Assembly (NCBI GenBank): GCA_003117195.1
Contig: BDSI01000007.1
Coordinates: 1,798,001 to 1,862,000 of the forward strand
DNA: 64,000 nucleotides
Source of the DNA: Eudorina sp. 2006-703-Eu-15
Lineage: Eukaryota > Chlorophyta > Chlorophyceae > Chlamydomonadales > Volvocaceae
Reading direction: 5' to 3'
Of this stretch, positions 23,801 to 36,500 are shown piece after piece. Under the pieces are notes generated by a model that made no database searches, had not been told where the DNA came from, and saw only the letters and a list, made by a program, of their open reading frames with translations. The translations under genes were made by a program, and so were the position numbers. Numbering within the stretch: position 1 is the first letter of the stretch; every line of letters starts with the position of its first letter.

Positions 23801-26220
23801 CTGCCAGCGGCTGCTGTACCAGGACCGCGCCACGCACCTGTTGCTGCTAAAGGTCCTGCTGGACCTGCTGCTGTCGCCCCAGGGCGTGCTGGACCCGGTC
23901 TACGTGCCGCAGTACCCGGCGCACAGCGGCGTCCCCCACGCGGAGTTCATCCTGCTGTGGCACCTGAACGCGCCGAGGAACGCCGCGGTGGTGCACGACC
24001 TGTGCCGCGGCGCGCAGCGACGCGCCAAGCAGGTGGCCGCGGCCGTCACTGCGCGTCGCTTGGCGTCGGCCACCACCGCCACCGGCACGGCCGCTGCTGA
24101 CGCAGAGCAGCAGCAGCAACAGCAGTATACCGCCGACTCAGCCGCCGGCGGCGGCTCTGCGGCCGCGCATCCGCAGCCCGAGGCGGCGCAGCCGCAGCAG
24201 CAACAGCAGGTGGCCGCAGCCGCGGCGGCCGCACCCCTGGGGGTGCCGCCGATGCCGGTCGTGGCGGCGCCCAGCCGCGCCGGTGCCGTCACCCGCGCGC
24301 TGCAGCTTCTCAGTCGACCGCTCTTCGACGCGAGCCGCTACACGAACCTCCAGTTCGTGGCCCGGGGCACCTTTGGGGACGTCTACCGCGCGCGCATGGA
24401 GCCGCCGCGCCTGCAGGCCTGGCCGTCGCCGAAACAGCCCGCGGATGCCGCGGCGGCGGCGGCAGCGGCGGGGGCGCCAGCCGCTGCCGCTGCCGCTTCC
24501 ACGTCCGGGTCGGGCGCAGCGCCCTCTCAGGCCGGCCCGATGCAGGTGGTGATCAAGACGATTCAGCTGCCGGGAACGCCCCACGACTCGTGCGTGCTGG
24601 CGGATGTGTTTGGGGAGGTGTCGGTCATGGAGCGCTTCGTGGGTGAGTTCTGGGTTGCCGCGCCGGGGCGGGCGTGCTGGGGCTCCAGGGGAGGAAGGCA
24701 TGCCGGCCTGGGCCCCAGGGGAGCGATTGCAGAGGTTTGTCAGATGTGCCAACTCAAGATTCATATCTGCAGCGCGGACGGGTCTGTAAGAGCCCAAGGG
24801 GCAGCCGCAGGATTGTCGCGCGCTACAGTTGAGGCCACAGCCCCCACGTCAAAATGCCGACGCCACGCTGTGCAGCACCATCGCGTTTGCGGCGGCGGCG
24901 ACGGCGGCGGCGGCGGCGTCCGACCTCGTCCAGCAGACCCCCGAACGGCTGCATGCGTTGCCGCGTCTTGCTGTTTGACGTTTTGATTCCTCCCCTTCCG
25001 AGCCCCTCCAGCCCGCCGGGGCGCCCGGTCCATCTTGGTGTATGTGCAGTATGTGAGGCCCAGTGCCGCACCTCTTGCCCCTCCCACCTATGACCATCAA
25101 TATGTGCGCAGGCCACGAGTGCATCTGCCAGCTGCTCGACTACGGCATGCGGGACGATGCCTACTGGCTCGTCATGCGCCGGTACCGCTGCTCCCTAGCC
25201 GAGTGGCGCGGCCGTCAGAAGCCGCTGGGCGACCTGCTGCCCGCGCCAGACACCGACGGCGGCGGAGGCGGCAGCGCCCCCGCTGCTGCCGCCGCCGCGG
25301 CCGCGGCCTGCGTTTACCTCTCCGCGCTGGCTCAGGTTGTTGACGCGCTCCGGCTCCTCGCCTCCCATCACGTGGTGCATTTCGACCTCAAGTGCGCCAA
25401 CGTCTTGATCGAACCGCTGCCCAACGTGCGCGACGGTGAGCTCTGGGCGCCCGTCGGCGGCGGCGGCGGCGCCGCCGCCGCGTCCGTTGCTGGCGGCGCG
25501 GCGCGCGCGGCGGGCCGCGTGCCGTTCCGCTGCGTCCTGGCGGACTTTGGCGAGGCGCGCGCGTACAGGTGCGCCGAGGAGGCCTTCACGGCCCGCAACC
25601 GCGGCACCGAGGTGTTCAAGAGCCCGGAGATGCTGCTGCTGAACGCCGGCAGTGGCATCAGTGGCATCAACGCCGCTGCCGCCGCGGGGGCCGTGGCGGC
25701 TGCGGCTGCTGCTGCGGCGGCGGCAGCCGAGCAGCGCCCTTGCTCGCCCCTGCAACCGCACCCTCTCAGCCGCCCGGTGTCGCCGTCGCCCCTCACCGGG
25801 TGCCGCACACCGGGCGGCTCCCGGCCGGGCACCGCCGGTTCGGCGCGGCAGCGGCCGCCGCTGTCTGCGGCCCAGCAGCACCAGCAGCAGCACGTCCTCG
25901 CGGGTGCGGGCCTCGCCTCCGATGTGTGGTCGCTGGGCTGTCTGGCCTACGAGCTCCTGTCCGGCACCGTGCTGTTTGGCGGCGATTACGCGTCCGTCAC
26001 GCACCGGGTCGCGTTCGGGTCGGGCGACCAGCTGGTGCTGACGGAGGCGGAGCGGGGCCGGCTGGCGCACCTGCCGCAGCTGGTGGGGCTGGTGGAGGGG
26101 ATCCTGTGGCGGGACCCCAGCAAGCGGCCGTCCCTGGAGCAGGTCCGTGAGCGGATCGAGCAGGCGCGCGCGTCGCTGGCGGCCGCGTCGTCCGCCGCGT
26201 CGGTGGTGTCCACGCCGTGA
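17850..26220 (+). CDS. large multidomain protein kinase, ~1,900 aa, catalytic loop HFDLK
   Basis: Proposed exons: 17850-17889, 17977-18088, 18188-18537, 18995-19762, 20508-20638, 21118-21216, 21549-24642, 25112-26220; every junction has GT/AG and matching phase, giving about 1,900 aa. The N-terminus is MKAFCSLWLCLCKG, short, hydrophobic and Cys-rich. Residues 52-500 are mostly helical and unrecognised; about 640-1,430 is low complexity with one ordered island (near 1,237-1,330, including EFILLWHLNAPRNAAVVHDL). The kinase domain occupies the last ~460 residues: ARGTFGDVYRAR (about 1,437), QVVIKTIQL (Lys near 1,503), VVHFDLKCANVLIEP (near 1,620; HFD instead of HRD), ADFGEAR (near 1,675), GTEVFKSPEML and DVWSLGCLAYELLSG. 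Ala/Gly-rich insertions separate these motifs. The catalytic Asp, Asn and DFG are kept, so activity is likely. Family beyond Ser/Thr-type kinase is uncertain. The first two exons rest on splice-phase logic alone. Confidence 0.82.
20255..20349 (+). repeat. dispersed repeat family C, copy 1
   Basis: Ends with ATACTTACGTGGCGAGGTAC and CTGCATAG and begins with an AAAGAAA-AACCCGAA module; the same order is found at 60,325-60,402. It lies in intron 4 of the large kinase gene. Confidence 0.85.
20737..20830 (+). repeat. ~30-bp tandem repeat in intron 5 of the kinase gene
   Basis: About three copies of a unit with core GAGTCTGTGTGTCCTGACAA in diverged form. Confidence 0.75.
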
Positions 26221-28937
26221 GGGCGTGAGGGGCGCCAGAGGGTCCATGTGACGCAGCGGGGCGGGCACGCGGACGAGGGGGAGGAACTGAGGGACATGCA
26301 ACCTGGGGAGGAGGGGTGCAAGGCGGGCGCGGTCGGCTCGGTCCGGTAGGCTGTGTGCGCCAGCGCGGGTCGCGACATGAAGCCCTCCCGGCGAATCCAT
26401 CCCGGCGCGGAACCGAGAGTGCGCCATTGCAGAGGCGGCGGCGGGTTGTGTTGGCGGATTGCGTGCGCGGTGACCAACCTTTCTGTGTCGCGGAATGCGG
26501 GGACCTTTTGTGGCTGTTTGACAACCCACGACCCACCAGTCAGCATCAATGGCCAACGGTCCGGGACTCAGAGGAGGAGTGGAAAGAACTACAGCGGCTG
26601 GAGACCTTTTCGTTTGCGTGTTGTCCAGGGCACCAGGAGCTGCGTTCCAGGGGGTGCGTTTTTAGGACACAGCGCGCGCGCGCGTGGGATTCCTCGCTGG
26701 CTCTGCTGCAAGCGCCGGTGGGAGGGCGTGGGTCGCGGGTGCGAGCGAGAGCTTGGAAAGGAAGGAGATGGTGGAGAAGGGGCTGGGAGGGAAGGGGCTG
26801 GTGGACAAGGGGCTGGGAGGGAAGGGGCTGGTGGAGAAGGGGCTGGGAGGGAAGGGGCCGGGAAAAGAGGGGAAGGGGCTGGAACGCGGGAAACCGCAGT
26901 TGGCAGACCGCGCTGCGGAGGCAGTTGGACGACCCGCGGGCGCCTTTCGTTGGCTGGTTACTTGGCCAGGGGCGCAGGGCCAGATTCTCTGCTTTTCGTG
27001 CTGCTGGGGCAATATGCCGACGCGTTTACTCACTGTCGGACAAAAGAGAGTTTTTTACCAACTGACGACGTAATCGGTTACCGTCGTAGCGGTGGCGCTA
27101 CAAGAGGGTGGCGTTTAAAGGGCGCATACCGGGACCGATAAGGCGCTTGCGGAATCGGCTTGTGCCCGGAGGGTCTCGTACGGAAATCAATCGGCTCGTA
27201 ACACCGGACGACCGGCGCGGCCGCAGACGCATGCCAAGGTGGTGGTTGCGGTTGGTGGTTGGAGGTTGTTCGTTTGGGTCCCGTGAAGGGAGCCCGCGGC
27301 TTGACAAAAGAGTTAACTTTCGCGGCCTGTTGTTGCACGGGGCCAGGGCGAAGGGAGATTTCTCTCCCCACGGGGTGCAGCGAGGTGATGGGGGGGGGAA
27401 TACACAGGAGTTTGAGGGGTCGGAGGACTGACCCTCGTTGTTGCTGACCGCTAGGGGATGCTGCACATGGTGGAAGCCGCTGCGCCCCAGCCCTGGAATC
27501 CTTTCTCCGTGAGTGATCAATTTGATGAGAGGGAGAGGGAGAACCAAACGGCGGCCGGCGGGCGTTGCGTTGGCGCGGGTGCTCTGCTGCTGCGGCGGTG
27601 TTCGTGTCCGCACACACTGCTCGCCGTGCTGCGTTGCTGACAGGGCTCACAGCGCGTGTGGGCTCACCAAGCTTCATGGCAGAGGTCCCCATCGGCCGCG
27701 TGAGTGCCGCCGGAGAGAGACATTCGTGGAAGACTTCGCGCACCCGGCATGGAGCGAGTTGTTCGTTGGCGGAGAGACTTGATAGTGAGCAGGCTCGGAT
27801 GGCCTAACGGGCTCTCTGCTGCGATTGTCGACTGGTTGAGCATCCATCCAGAGCCTTTACCCACAACACCCTTTACTCTGACTGTTTCGGCACCTGCCCC
27901 TTTTTACTCATTTGACGGTTTGGGCAAGGGCCGTAAACTCAGACATGGAGATTGGTCGCGTTTTCTTACCGGCCCTTTGATTTTGACTGCCGTACTCTTT
28001 ACTCACAGAGGGGGCGACTCCGCCCGCGATGTGTACCTTGATGCATGCGAGGTGAATGTGAGTGCGATTGCGATTGTGATTGTTTATATTTCCAAAAGTA
28101 AATCCCCCATGTGGTTGAGAATGCGGCTTTCTTCTGCGTGCCAGTAGGTTTGACACTTCTTAACGGGTTGACTTGACGGGTGGGCGGTTTCGGCGTCTCA
28201 GCGGCCTTGTGTACGGGCGCGTGGCGGCGTTCCTAACTGGATTCGGTTCGATACGGCCCGGACAGCCGGCCCTACCGGTGTACGGGAACGCCTCGGGCTG
28301 CTTCCCGGCCTTCGTCGAACCCTGCGCAATCCCGGCATGCGCCTGCGGCGGCGGTTTGCTGGAGGCCTTTGTTGGCAGCGGTTGTGTCGGTGGGGCCCTC
28401 GGGGCTAGCCGCGGGCCGCAGGCGACGGCCGGGCCGCAGTCCTGGATTGACCCGGTCCCGTTTCCAAACGCGTATTAGACCAAACACTGACTGTTACTGG
28501 CCTCCGTGGCCTTGCTTGGACATGTCGGTACTGCTTACGGCTGTGGCTGTGCGAGTGTGCCAAATGTTAATGGCACTTGGCGAGACGAATGGGAGAGGTG
28601 CAACTGCCCGCCACTTCTGTTCGCGGTGGTGCGCGCTTGAGTTCTGTGCATGCATGGGTGCGCGTGCGGTGTACGGCACAGTACGACCAAAGGTTTTGCC
28701 GTGTCCGGACCGTGCGGGCCTGCGGCCTGGAGACCCCATGGGCGCGCAACCTTTTATTCGCCAACCTGACGTTTCCCAGATGACACCCGGGTGGCGGTGG
28801 TGATCGGGCACGTGCCGTGTGCCATTGCGACGTGGCGCCAAGCTGCGAGCGGCGTTGTGCGAATGTTGTCACGCCCCGAACCGCGTGCTCTTTGTGTACG
28901 TGCTCTGTGTTTGTATGTGCTCTTGTGTACGTGCGCG

Positions 28938-28985
28938 TGTGTTTAGATAAGAGACCCGCCCGACCCAAACCGGGGTGTATGTGTT
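28938..28985 (+). repeat. dispersed repeat family B, partial copy
   Basis: GTGTTTAGATAAGAGACCCG and CCCGACCCAAACCGGGGTGT match the second half of the copy at 10,964-11,040. Confidence 0.85.
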
Positions 28986-30270
28986 TTTCCTGACCGCGCA
29001 GGTCTATGCAGCGTGCCGCCCGGACCGCCAACGCTGGTCGGGCGTGCAGTATAGGCCAGGGCGCGTCTTGCCGGTGCAGTCTCCGGTCGGTGGGCACGAC
29101 GCCACGGTGTCCGCAGCTCCCGCAGTCCATGTCATTTGACGTAGCGTGCACGCCTGTCTGTGTGTATGAATTTGTGGTGTGGCGTGCGTCGGGGCTCCCT
29201 CCTTGTCCAAGGCCTTGATGGACCGTCCCCGGCCACACACTCAGGCAGCCACATGCAGCCGGGGGACCCTTCTGGACATGACGTGGATGGTGCGTCCTTG
29301 GGGTCCGTGTGTCCGCACCCCATCGGGGCGCGGTGGCAGCGTGTGCGTGTGTGTGTCGTGACGTGACGTGACGTGGTGGTCTTGCGTCCCCGCACTGGGG
29401 AGCGCCTGTAGCGTCGTATAGTTCGTTTTGGGCACAGTTTGCGCCCGTTCTTTTGTATCAGGGCGCGCCGGGGAGCAAGGCGGGGGTTATGGTTGAAGCA
29501 GCCCCGACGGGGTGCCCCGGTCGGGTCGGTGTGGCGACAGGCGCATACTGAGTGCGAGGGCGGGGAATTGGAGATTAGGGGGTTGGAGAGGTCGGGGGGC
29601 CCGAGCAGGATCCTGAGCTTGAGCAGGAGGAGGCGGAGGATGAAGCGGTCCCCATGTAGGCCCCACACTCGTTGTCTGGCTGCGGCACCGTTTCCCGCGA
29701 CCCCCTCGGTACCTGCCCCTCGACGCGCCCGGCTGACGCGACATGACGCAGCCGACATGACGCGATTTTTCCGTGCATGACTAAGTACGACGTTGACGTT
29801 TGTTTGTTACGCTGATTTTTGGGGCATGCATGCGATCCGTGTGTGGCGCGCGTGTGTTACAGGAGAACTGAGCCGCACCGTATGATGTGGGGGTGGGGGG
29901 TGCGTGTACCCCCGTGTACCCCTGGTGCCGCAGCGATGTGATTATTGCAACATGCTGGTCTCTCCTGCTGCGGCGCGGGGAGTTTCACCCGACTGTACGA
30001 CATAAGCCGACGACGACCACGACCGCACTGTGCTGACTTACTGACCCCATCCTGGGCGTGTGTTGAATTTGCTGTGACCCACATCCGGAAGCAAAGATGC
30101 TCGGCCCGTTAGCGCTCTGACGGCCTCTACGACGATTTACCTGTTTCGTTTATGCGTATGCTATTATGAGACATCCTGGGAAACTGGTGGAAACGCGATT
30201 CGGGGGAGGGCGCGGGACAATGTGGTGGAATAAGAAGACCATCGTGTGGTGTACAGCCAGCGGCGCCAAG

Positions 30271-30314
30271 CCGTGGTGGTGGTGGTGGTGGTGGTGGTGG
30301 TGGTGGTGGTGGTG
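30271..30314 (+). repeat. (TGG)n trinucleotide array
   Basis: Uninterrupted TGG/GGT run of about 44 bp, intergenic. Confidence 0.95.
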
Positions 30315-31615
30315 CATCCCAACTCTTGATGACCGTCCGCTCTGCGCTGGGCCCTTGCATGCGGTGTGCGGTAATTAGCAGTGCTGAAGCGTGTCGCTAT
30401 GTCTGCGAACTGCACCAAACGTCATGATCGTTCACCTGCCTTTCCTTTCGTACTTGCCTCCTGATTTTCCACGCGCGCGCGTCTGTGTGTGTGCGTGACA
30501 TGTTTTCTGGGCCGTACGCACGCAGCACCCCGTGTACGACTCGTTGGAGACGAGTGGCGTTGGTTTTCCGCCTCAATTTATGGTAGCAGCAGCGCGCGCC
30601 GGCGTGTGCCTTGGGATGCGCCGCCGTCTCCTGCGCATACCGTATGTTCGCAAGTCTGCGGCGTGTGACAGCGGCCTGGCGATCGACATGTGCAGATCTC
30701 TTGACTCAGACCTGCTGGCACTTGGAACTTTGCGTGCGACGGGAGGTGTGAGCTTCGCCTGTGTGACATTCGTGGCGCGCTGAGGGTTCTGCTGGGTGGG
30801 GACTGCAGCTCATCCTCCTTTGGGGATATGGGTATGAAAATTAGATGCGCGCAATCGGCGCGCTTTCTGTTGCTGTGCCTCTTTCGGTGCTCACTTACGG
30901 TTGCTGCATGCGCGATATTGACTGTTGACGCGGCCCGCTGCTGTTTGCGGTCGCAGTGGTTATGCGACTGCCGTGGACAGTGAAAACGACAAGCTTTTGG
31001 GTCGGTTGTTGACTTGGTTATGACATGGTTGAACAGTTGGCAATGGTGCCACGGCGACGAGCTGGGTAAACTGTGACAACACTGTTGCGTCACTTCGACG
31101 GTGCCAGGGGTTTTCTGTGGGCGCACAAGAGCGCGACTCCTTGGACTACCATAACCCTGTCCAAGCGGGTGCCCGGGATACTGTATTGCAATCCCCGCTA
31201 CCGGTTCTACCGCCCAACCTACAGCGAGCCTCTTCCGGAAGGCAGGAAATCACTACAGCGGGGAGCGCCATCCAGGAGCGCTCTTCGGAAAAACATGCGG
31301 TGCGGACAAATGTTTCTCACCGCTGGCCTTCGGCGCACTGTGCTGTTACATCATGCAGACGTCGAAATGCCCAAATTCCCAGTTTAAGCACACCAGTATT
31401 CAGATTCGGAAAACTTGGTTCCGGAGCAGCTGCCGTACTTGTGTCACATGGTACACGAGCTACCCGACAATGCCATCGGTATACGCATGGATGGATGCAC
31501 AGTTACTGCATCCAAGTAAATTTCTTTTATTGTGCTTTGAAATATAAAAAGTGGCTCAGTAATGAGTCGCTGTATTAAATTGCACCATTCATTTCAAGGA
31601 CGCATTTTTAAATAG

Positions 31616-33532
31616 ATGTTGGCACGCTTGGTGGCCGGGTTAGTAGCCGGCCACCCAGAGTTTACGGTAGCGGCAAATGGGCCACTCCCGAGCGGCCTGC
31701 GCACTGGCGTTTCACTGCTAAAGAGATGCTTATCCAATTATGCGTCACGACCATATCCGCCGGCGGGTCAACCCACGGCGCTAACCCATCCCGAGGTGCG
31801 GATGTTGCTGATGGGCTTGGAACTTACCCTCCAGGGACATTTCACCGTACCACTACCTTGAGCCGTAATGGCATGAACACCATCCTTGACCTACGGCAGA
31901 AATATCTGGGAGACCGGCATCCGCCCAGGGCTCCCCCTGCGGGGCACACCCCGCTCAGCCGCCCCTCCCCGGCTAACGAATGCGTTTTTCAACACCGCAT
32001 GCCCGCTAACTCAACCATTTCCGCCCCGGATTCTGCTCCGCAGCTGGTGGCCCCGCATGAGCTGAGCCCCGGCATTCCTGCATCCGAGTATCGGGACCGG
32101 CGCAAGCGACTCGCGCACCTGCTGCCGCCCGGCGCCGCCGCGATCCTGCCAGCAGCCGCCACCACGTACATGTCCGGCGTCATCCCATGGCCGTACCGCC
32201 AGGTACGGCAGTACGACCAGACCGGATGCTTTCTGGCGCGTCTTGAGGTGGCCCGAACCTCAGACGTCTTGCATGTGCCGCCCTGCCCGTGACGTTATCT
32301 ATGTTATCTATGCATACGCGCGCACGTCACCCCTCGTCAGCCATCAGGCCCCCGGAGGCTGATCGCTGGGGCAGGCTTGGGGCGCGGCAGTGATCGGGGT
32401 GGCGGGTTTGAAACCCCAAACTTGCGTCGTGCTGCTTGAGTGCTGTGTGAGTGAGGCGGCCGCCGGACCCGCGGGTCACGGACTAGGTGCCAACTGGAAA
32501 ATTGGACGATAGTGATGTGTCCTCGGGCACCAAGGAGGCTACATTCGCGCATCTGGACACCCCCCCCCTCTCTCTCTGTCCCCCTCTCTCTCTCTTATCT
32601 TGCCCCCCTCTCTTTTCCCTACTCTCCACTGCGTCAACCTTTGCCGCCTACGCGACTCGCTCATGGCCGCGTCGCCCTCGGGACGTGGCAAAACCTTGTC
32701 CTCGTCGTTTGCCTGCCTGCCTGCCTGCGCCCCCACCCGGTGGGGTCATCGCACCCCGGATCCACGGACTGGGTGGGCAGGACCCCGACTTCTTCTACTT
32801 GACTGGGCTCATGCAACACGGGCTGGCAGTGCTGACGGCACCAGCGCAAGGTGAGGCTTCACCCTAGTCGCTGGGTGGTGGCCCAGGCGGCCAGCGGCTC
32901 CGCTATCGGCGGTCGAAGACCGCTTGCTCGCGCGTCGCGGTGCCGGTGAGGGTGCTGCACAACAGCTTCCTGGATCCAACCCAAGCTTCCTGGATCCAAC
33001 CCTAGCCCTCGCGGGCACGCGGCTTACTAATATGTATCCCTTTCTCAGGTGCCGGGTGCCCGGGTGGAAGGTATTGTGCGCGCGGGCCTTATGTCCTGTC
33101 TCCCGCTGCTGTGACAAACCCATCTCCCGACCCTTGTACCCTCCACGCGTATCCCCGAATCCCTGTCCTGATTTTCCAACTCGCAATGGCTGCCTTGTTT
33201 CCCTAATCCTCCGGGACCTACGCCCCAGGCACCGGTCGGGAACCCCGGTACACGCTCTTCATCGACGGACCCAATGCCAATGTGCGGGTGACGGTCGGGC
33301 CGGTCTGACAGGACACGTGACCTGGGGGGGTTTGAAGGGAGGGTTCCGGAGCGCGGGCGCGGAGACCCATGGGTCAGTTCATGCGTACAGCAGTGGGCAG
33401 CCCGCCCGGGATATGTGTGCTGAGCCTTCCTGCCTGCCTGCATGCATGCATGCCTGCCTGACCCGCTTTGAATACGCCCTGCCTGCCTGCCTTCCTGCCT
33501 GCCTGCCTGCCTTCCTGCCTGTCTGCCTGCCT

Positions 33533-33581
<49 letters not shown>

Positions 33582-36500
33582 AACCTCATTATCTGCGCCG
33601 CCAACCTCCCCTCCGACCCTCCGACCCTCCGACCCCCCGCAGCGGGAGCGGTGGGACGGTGCCAGTGTGAGCCGGGAGGCGGCGCTGAGCGTCTTCGGGG
33701 CGGATGAGGTGTACATGATGCACGAGGTGAGGGGGGGGGCGAGGGCGGCTGACCCACGGGTCGGTGCCACCCGGCGTCATCACGTCAACCAGTCTGACTC
33801 GGGGGTGAACATGCGGTGTGTGTGTGTGGGGGTGCAGATTGCCGCAGAGGCCCACGTTACCTCATTGTGGGGCCGGACAGCATACCCCACCTCACTTGGG
33901 TTTTCCTTTTTTAACCCGCCTCACTCCGCCCGCCAGCCGCTTCCCCCCGCTGGGTGTGTGCTTCGTTTTTGACCCCCCTTGCCACCCCCCGCCCGCCCGC
34001 CCGCCCGCCTGCCCGCCCCGCTCTCCTGACCGCCGTACCCGGCGGCCCGCCCCCCGATCTCTCGGTCCGCGCGGGCCCCCGCTCTCCCCCGCGTCTGGAC
34101 GCCGACAGATGCCCCGGAAGCTCCAGGAGCTGGCCGCGTCGAATGCGGGGATCCTGTACGACACGGATCGCGTCGGCGCCCACCACCACTCGGCCCTCGC
34201 CGCCGCGTTGCGTCCCGCCCTGGAGCAGCCGGGCCGCGTTGCGCCGCTGCGGCCGCTGCTGCACGCTCTGCGGCTGCTGAAGAGCCCGGCGGAGGCGGCC
34301 CTGTTGCGGACGTCCGCCGCCATCGCCTCCGCGGCGGTGGCGCACTGCATGGCGGTGACGGCCCCGGGTACGACGGAGTACGGCCTGGCGGCGACGTTTG
34401 AGTACGGCGTCAAGTCGGCGGGCGCGCAGCGGCTGGCGTACCCGACGGTGGTGGCGGGTGAGGGGGGGTCGGGTTGGAGGGGTTGTACGGCACCGGTCTG
34501 CGGGATGTGTGTGTGTGTGTGTGATCCGCGGGATCGTCACACGAGTGGAGAGCAGGGGCCTCCGGTCCTGGCCTCTACCCCGTCGGCCTGTCTCGTTGGG
34601 AAACCTGAAACCACTGGTTGACCCATGGGTTGATAAGGTAGGAGAGTTAATTGCAGGGAGTATTATGAGACGTCCTCTGAAGGAAGTTGAGCCCTGGGGA
34701 GTAAAGCGAAAACACACGTGAACCCAAAAGGTTGACTCGAGGGGTGGAGTCTGAGTATAGGAAATTGGTAGACGTTTTCAGGCTGCGCTCTGGAGTCGGG
34801 GTGAGTTGGGATGAAAAATAAAATCAAACCCGTTGGGGCGGGCTGGCCAGGGAAGCATCTCGGCACCGGGGAATCCACGACCGGCGTGGGTGCGGCGACG
34901 ATGTCGTTTTTCAACCCTCGAACTGCCCTCCCTGCTCCTCCCTTCCTCGGGGGCCAACAACAAACACCAACGGGCGCAGGCGGCCCGGACGCGTGCACCA
35001 TCCACTACGGCCGCAACGACAAGGCGCTCCGGGGGGGGCAGCTGGTGCTGATGGACGCCGGGGCCGAGTACTGGGGCTACGTCTCCGACGTGACCCGCAC
35101 GTGGCCCGTGGGCGGCACCTTCACGGGCCGGCAGCGGGATGTGTACGCGGTGGTGCTGGAGGCGCACCAACGGTAAGTACGGCAGCGGCCCAGGAGGCGT
35201 GTACGGCATGGTTGTGTCGTGCGCCCTACTTGGGGTGATCGATGTGCGGCGTGGTGGCGGTGGTGGTGGTGGTGGTGGTGGTGGAGAGCGGGCGGCCGGC
35301 GTGCCCGGGGGCCGTCGCCCCCTATTCACGCGTCTCTCGTCGCTTCCTGACACCTCCCTTCCACCCACTCCCCCTCACCCCTCACACCTCACACCTCACA
35401 CCTCACACCTCACACCTCACACCTCACACCTCACCTAGCCCCTCCCCGGACCCTTGCTCTGGCAGCTTGCCCTGGCAGTAAGTGCAGTAATGCATCGTTG
35501 CCGCCCTGTCCTCGATTCCCCCTCCCCCTTCCCCCGCCCAGCTGCCTGGCCGCCTGCCGGCCCGGCGCCTCCATCCGCGAGCTCCACTGCCTGGCCATTG
35601 ACATCCTGTCGGAGGGGCTCAGGGAGCTGAGGCTGCTGCCCGGGGCCTCGCTCGACGAGATCCGAAACCACCTGTACCGGTAAGGACAGGGGCAGGGGCA
35701 GGGGCCTAGTGCCACTGTTACTGCAATGTGTGGATTTGGGGGAAAGGGCCGATGCTGTGGTGGTGTTCCTTAGGGTACCTGAGGGCACCCGGCGGGACCC
35801 TTAAACCCTAAAACCCTAAAACCTTCCCCCAGGGACTTCTTTTGGCACTCGCTGGGGCACTACCTGGGTCTGGACACCCACGACACCCACCTGGTGGCAC
35901 ACGACCGCAAGCTGATGGAGGGCGCCGTCATCACCGTGGAGCCGGGTGGGGGCGAGAGGGCGGGGGGGGGAGGGTGGGACCAGGGGGCGGGGGGGGGAGG
36001 GCGGAGTCCCATTCGCCGACTGGTCGCGATTTCGCTGTCTTGGTTGACGTAGGGAGGGGGCGAGGTGTAGGCTTGAAGGGGTTGGGCGGGCGGGGTATTA
36101 GTGCAGCTGGGTTGGCGGTTACGCGGGAAGCGGGCTGGCAGAGGGGATCGACGCAAAAGCTTGGTGGTTACCTGGTTTGGTTGGTTGGTTGGTTGGTTGG
36201 GTGGGTGGGTGGGTGCACAGATACTTGGTGATGAAAAGAGGATCAGCCATGAAATGAACCGCGGGTTCGGGTTCGGGCTCGGTACATGGGGGAAGGCCGA
36301 GCCTCGGGGCGGGGCTCGGGACGCCTCGCTGCCCCCCCCCCCTCACCTCAGAACCCCCCCCCACCCCGGGCCCCCGACCGCCTTCCTCCCCCTCCCCAAC
36401 GCCCCCCCCCCAACCCCTTCCCGCCAGGGCTGTACATCCCAGACCTTCCCCAGTTCGGCCCCTTCCGCGGCATCGGTGTGCGAATCGAGGACGACGTACT

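Larger units (their letters stand above)
26221..31615. other. 5.4-kb intergenic stretch, no gene recognised
   Basis: The first part is presumably 3' UTR of the kinase gene. It holds a GGGCTGGGAGGGAAGGGGCT minisatellite (about 26,757-26,885), a dispersed family B copy (28,940-28,985), a GACGT tandem run (29,360-29,373) and a (TGG)n array (30,271-30,314). Open frames such as 26,316-27,065 are largely translations of these repeats. From about 30,800 the GC content drops towards the start of the aminopeptidase gene. Confidence 0.5.
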
